A stretch of DNA of 7,163 bases from CAYLJJ01 sp964384025 (lineage in GTDB: Bacteria; Myxococcota_A; Bradymonadia; UBA7976; UBA1532), in the NCBI GenBank assembly GCA_964384025.1, contig CAYLJJ010000177.1, positions 1 through 7,163 on the forward strand, in the 5' to 3' direction. Position 1 is the first letter of the stretch. Each line of letters starts with the position of its first letter. The notes beneath the pieces were generated by a model, which saw only the letters and a list, made by a program, of their open reading frames with translations, searched no databases and was not told where the DNA came from. The translations under genes were made by a program, and so were the position numbers. Shown here piece after piece: positions 7,030-7,163 of the stretch.

Positions 7030-7104
7030 ATTTATGAACTAAATCTCTACCACCAACCATTCTGTCACCCCTCCTAAAGAGAAAAGACGAAGTAGTCTGG
7101 ACAG

Positions 7105-7163
7105 GTGCAACTCTCAGCATAGGCGTTAGATTAAGCAGACTTAGGACGAAACTGAATGACATT
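7105..7163 (+). mobile_element. Possible 5' end of a group II intron
   Basis: The sequence from 7105 begins GTGCA, close to the GUGYG 5' consensus of group II introns (the fifth base is A, not G), and continues to the window end without coding character. Position 7105 is about 75 nt after the stop of gene 3, in the same orientation as the intron end at the window start. The 59 nt visible are too few to see domain I folding or exon-binding sites. The call rests on the 5' motif and on the symmetry with the window start. It may be simply intergenic DNA. Confidence 0.4.

Noticed and set aside
7003..7065. Short minus-strand frame of about 20 codons after an AGGAGG-like site near 7070
   Set aside because: It is very short, overlaps the end of gene 3, and shows no recognisable product; the purine-rich site alone is not enough.
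7080..7098. AGAC...GTCT inverted repeat as a terminator after gene 3
   Set aside because: The stem is only 4 bp and no T-run follows.
1..7163. CRISPR arrays, tRNA or rRNA genes, insertion-sequence ends
   Set aside because: No regularly spaced identical repeats with unique spacers, no tRNA-like cloverleaf and no transposase or IS terminal repeats were seen.

Overview
The window is AT-rich DNA, all apparently read on the + strand. It holds a compact run of three genes for exported proteins: a 5'-truncated multidomain protein (59-3013), a large lipoprotein with a zinc-protease-like motif (3036-6164) and a small secreted protein of unknown family (6115-7029). The signal peptides, the lipobox, the lamin-tail-domain (LTD) modules and the thrombospondin type 3 (TSP3) calcium-binding repeats suggest a Gram-negative bacterium with many surface proteins. 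Low-GC lineages of the former Deltaproteobacteria (Bdellovibrionota, Myxococcota, SAR324-like) are plausible, but the sequence does not fix the taxon.

Layout. Positions 1 to about 58 look like the 3' end of a group II intron: the 3' strand of domain V, then a domain VI hairpin with a bulged adenosine. Right after it, an open frame continues in the middle of an LTD module, so the first gene appears to be split by the intron, with its 5' exon outside the window. That gene carries the rest of one LTD, two more LTDs, an unrecognised region, five TSP3 repeats and an unrecognised C-terminus. Gene 2 starts 22 nt downstream (or overlaps by 14 nt if the upstream ATG is used). It has a lipoprotein signal, a Cys-rich N-terminus, a long TSP3 block and a C-terminal region with HEYTH, the HExxH zincin signature. 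Gene 3 overlaps gene 2 by 50 nt and has a strong ribosome binding site and a Sec signal peptide. After gene 3 come about 75 nt with no gene, and from 7105 a sequence that may be the 5' end of a second group II intron in the same orientation.

Together. The tight spacing and lack of internal terminators indicate one transcription unit. Two of the three products are large, acidic, disulfide-containing calcium-repeat proteins of the outer surface, and the second is probably a protease. A surface protease and adhesin-like cassette is a reasonable inference, but substrate and role cannot be read from the sequence. Both window ends lie in intron-like sequence for similar lengths (about 55-59 nt). 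This is what contig ends at a multi-copy intron would look like.
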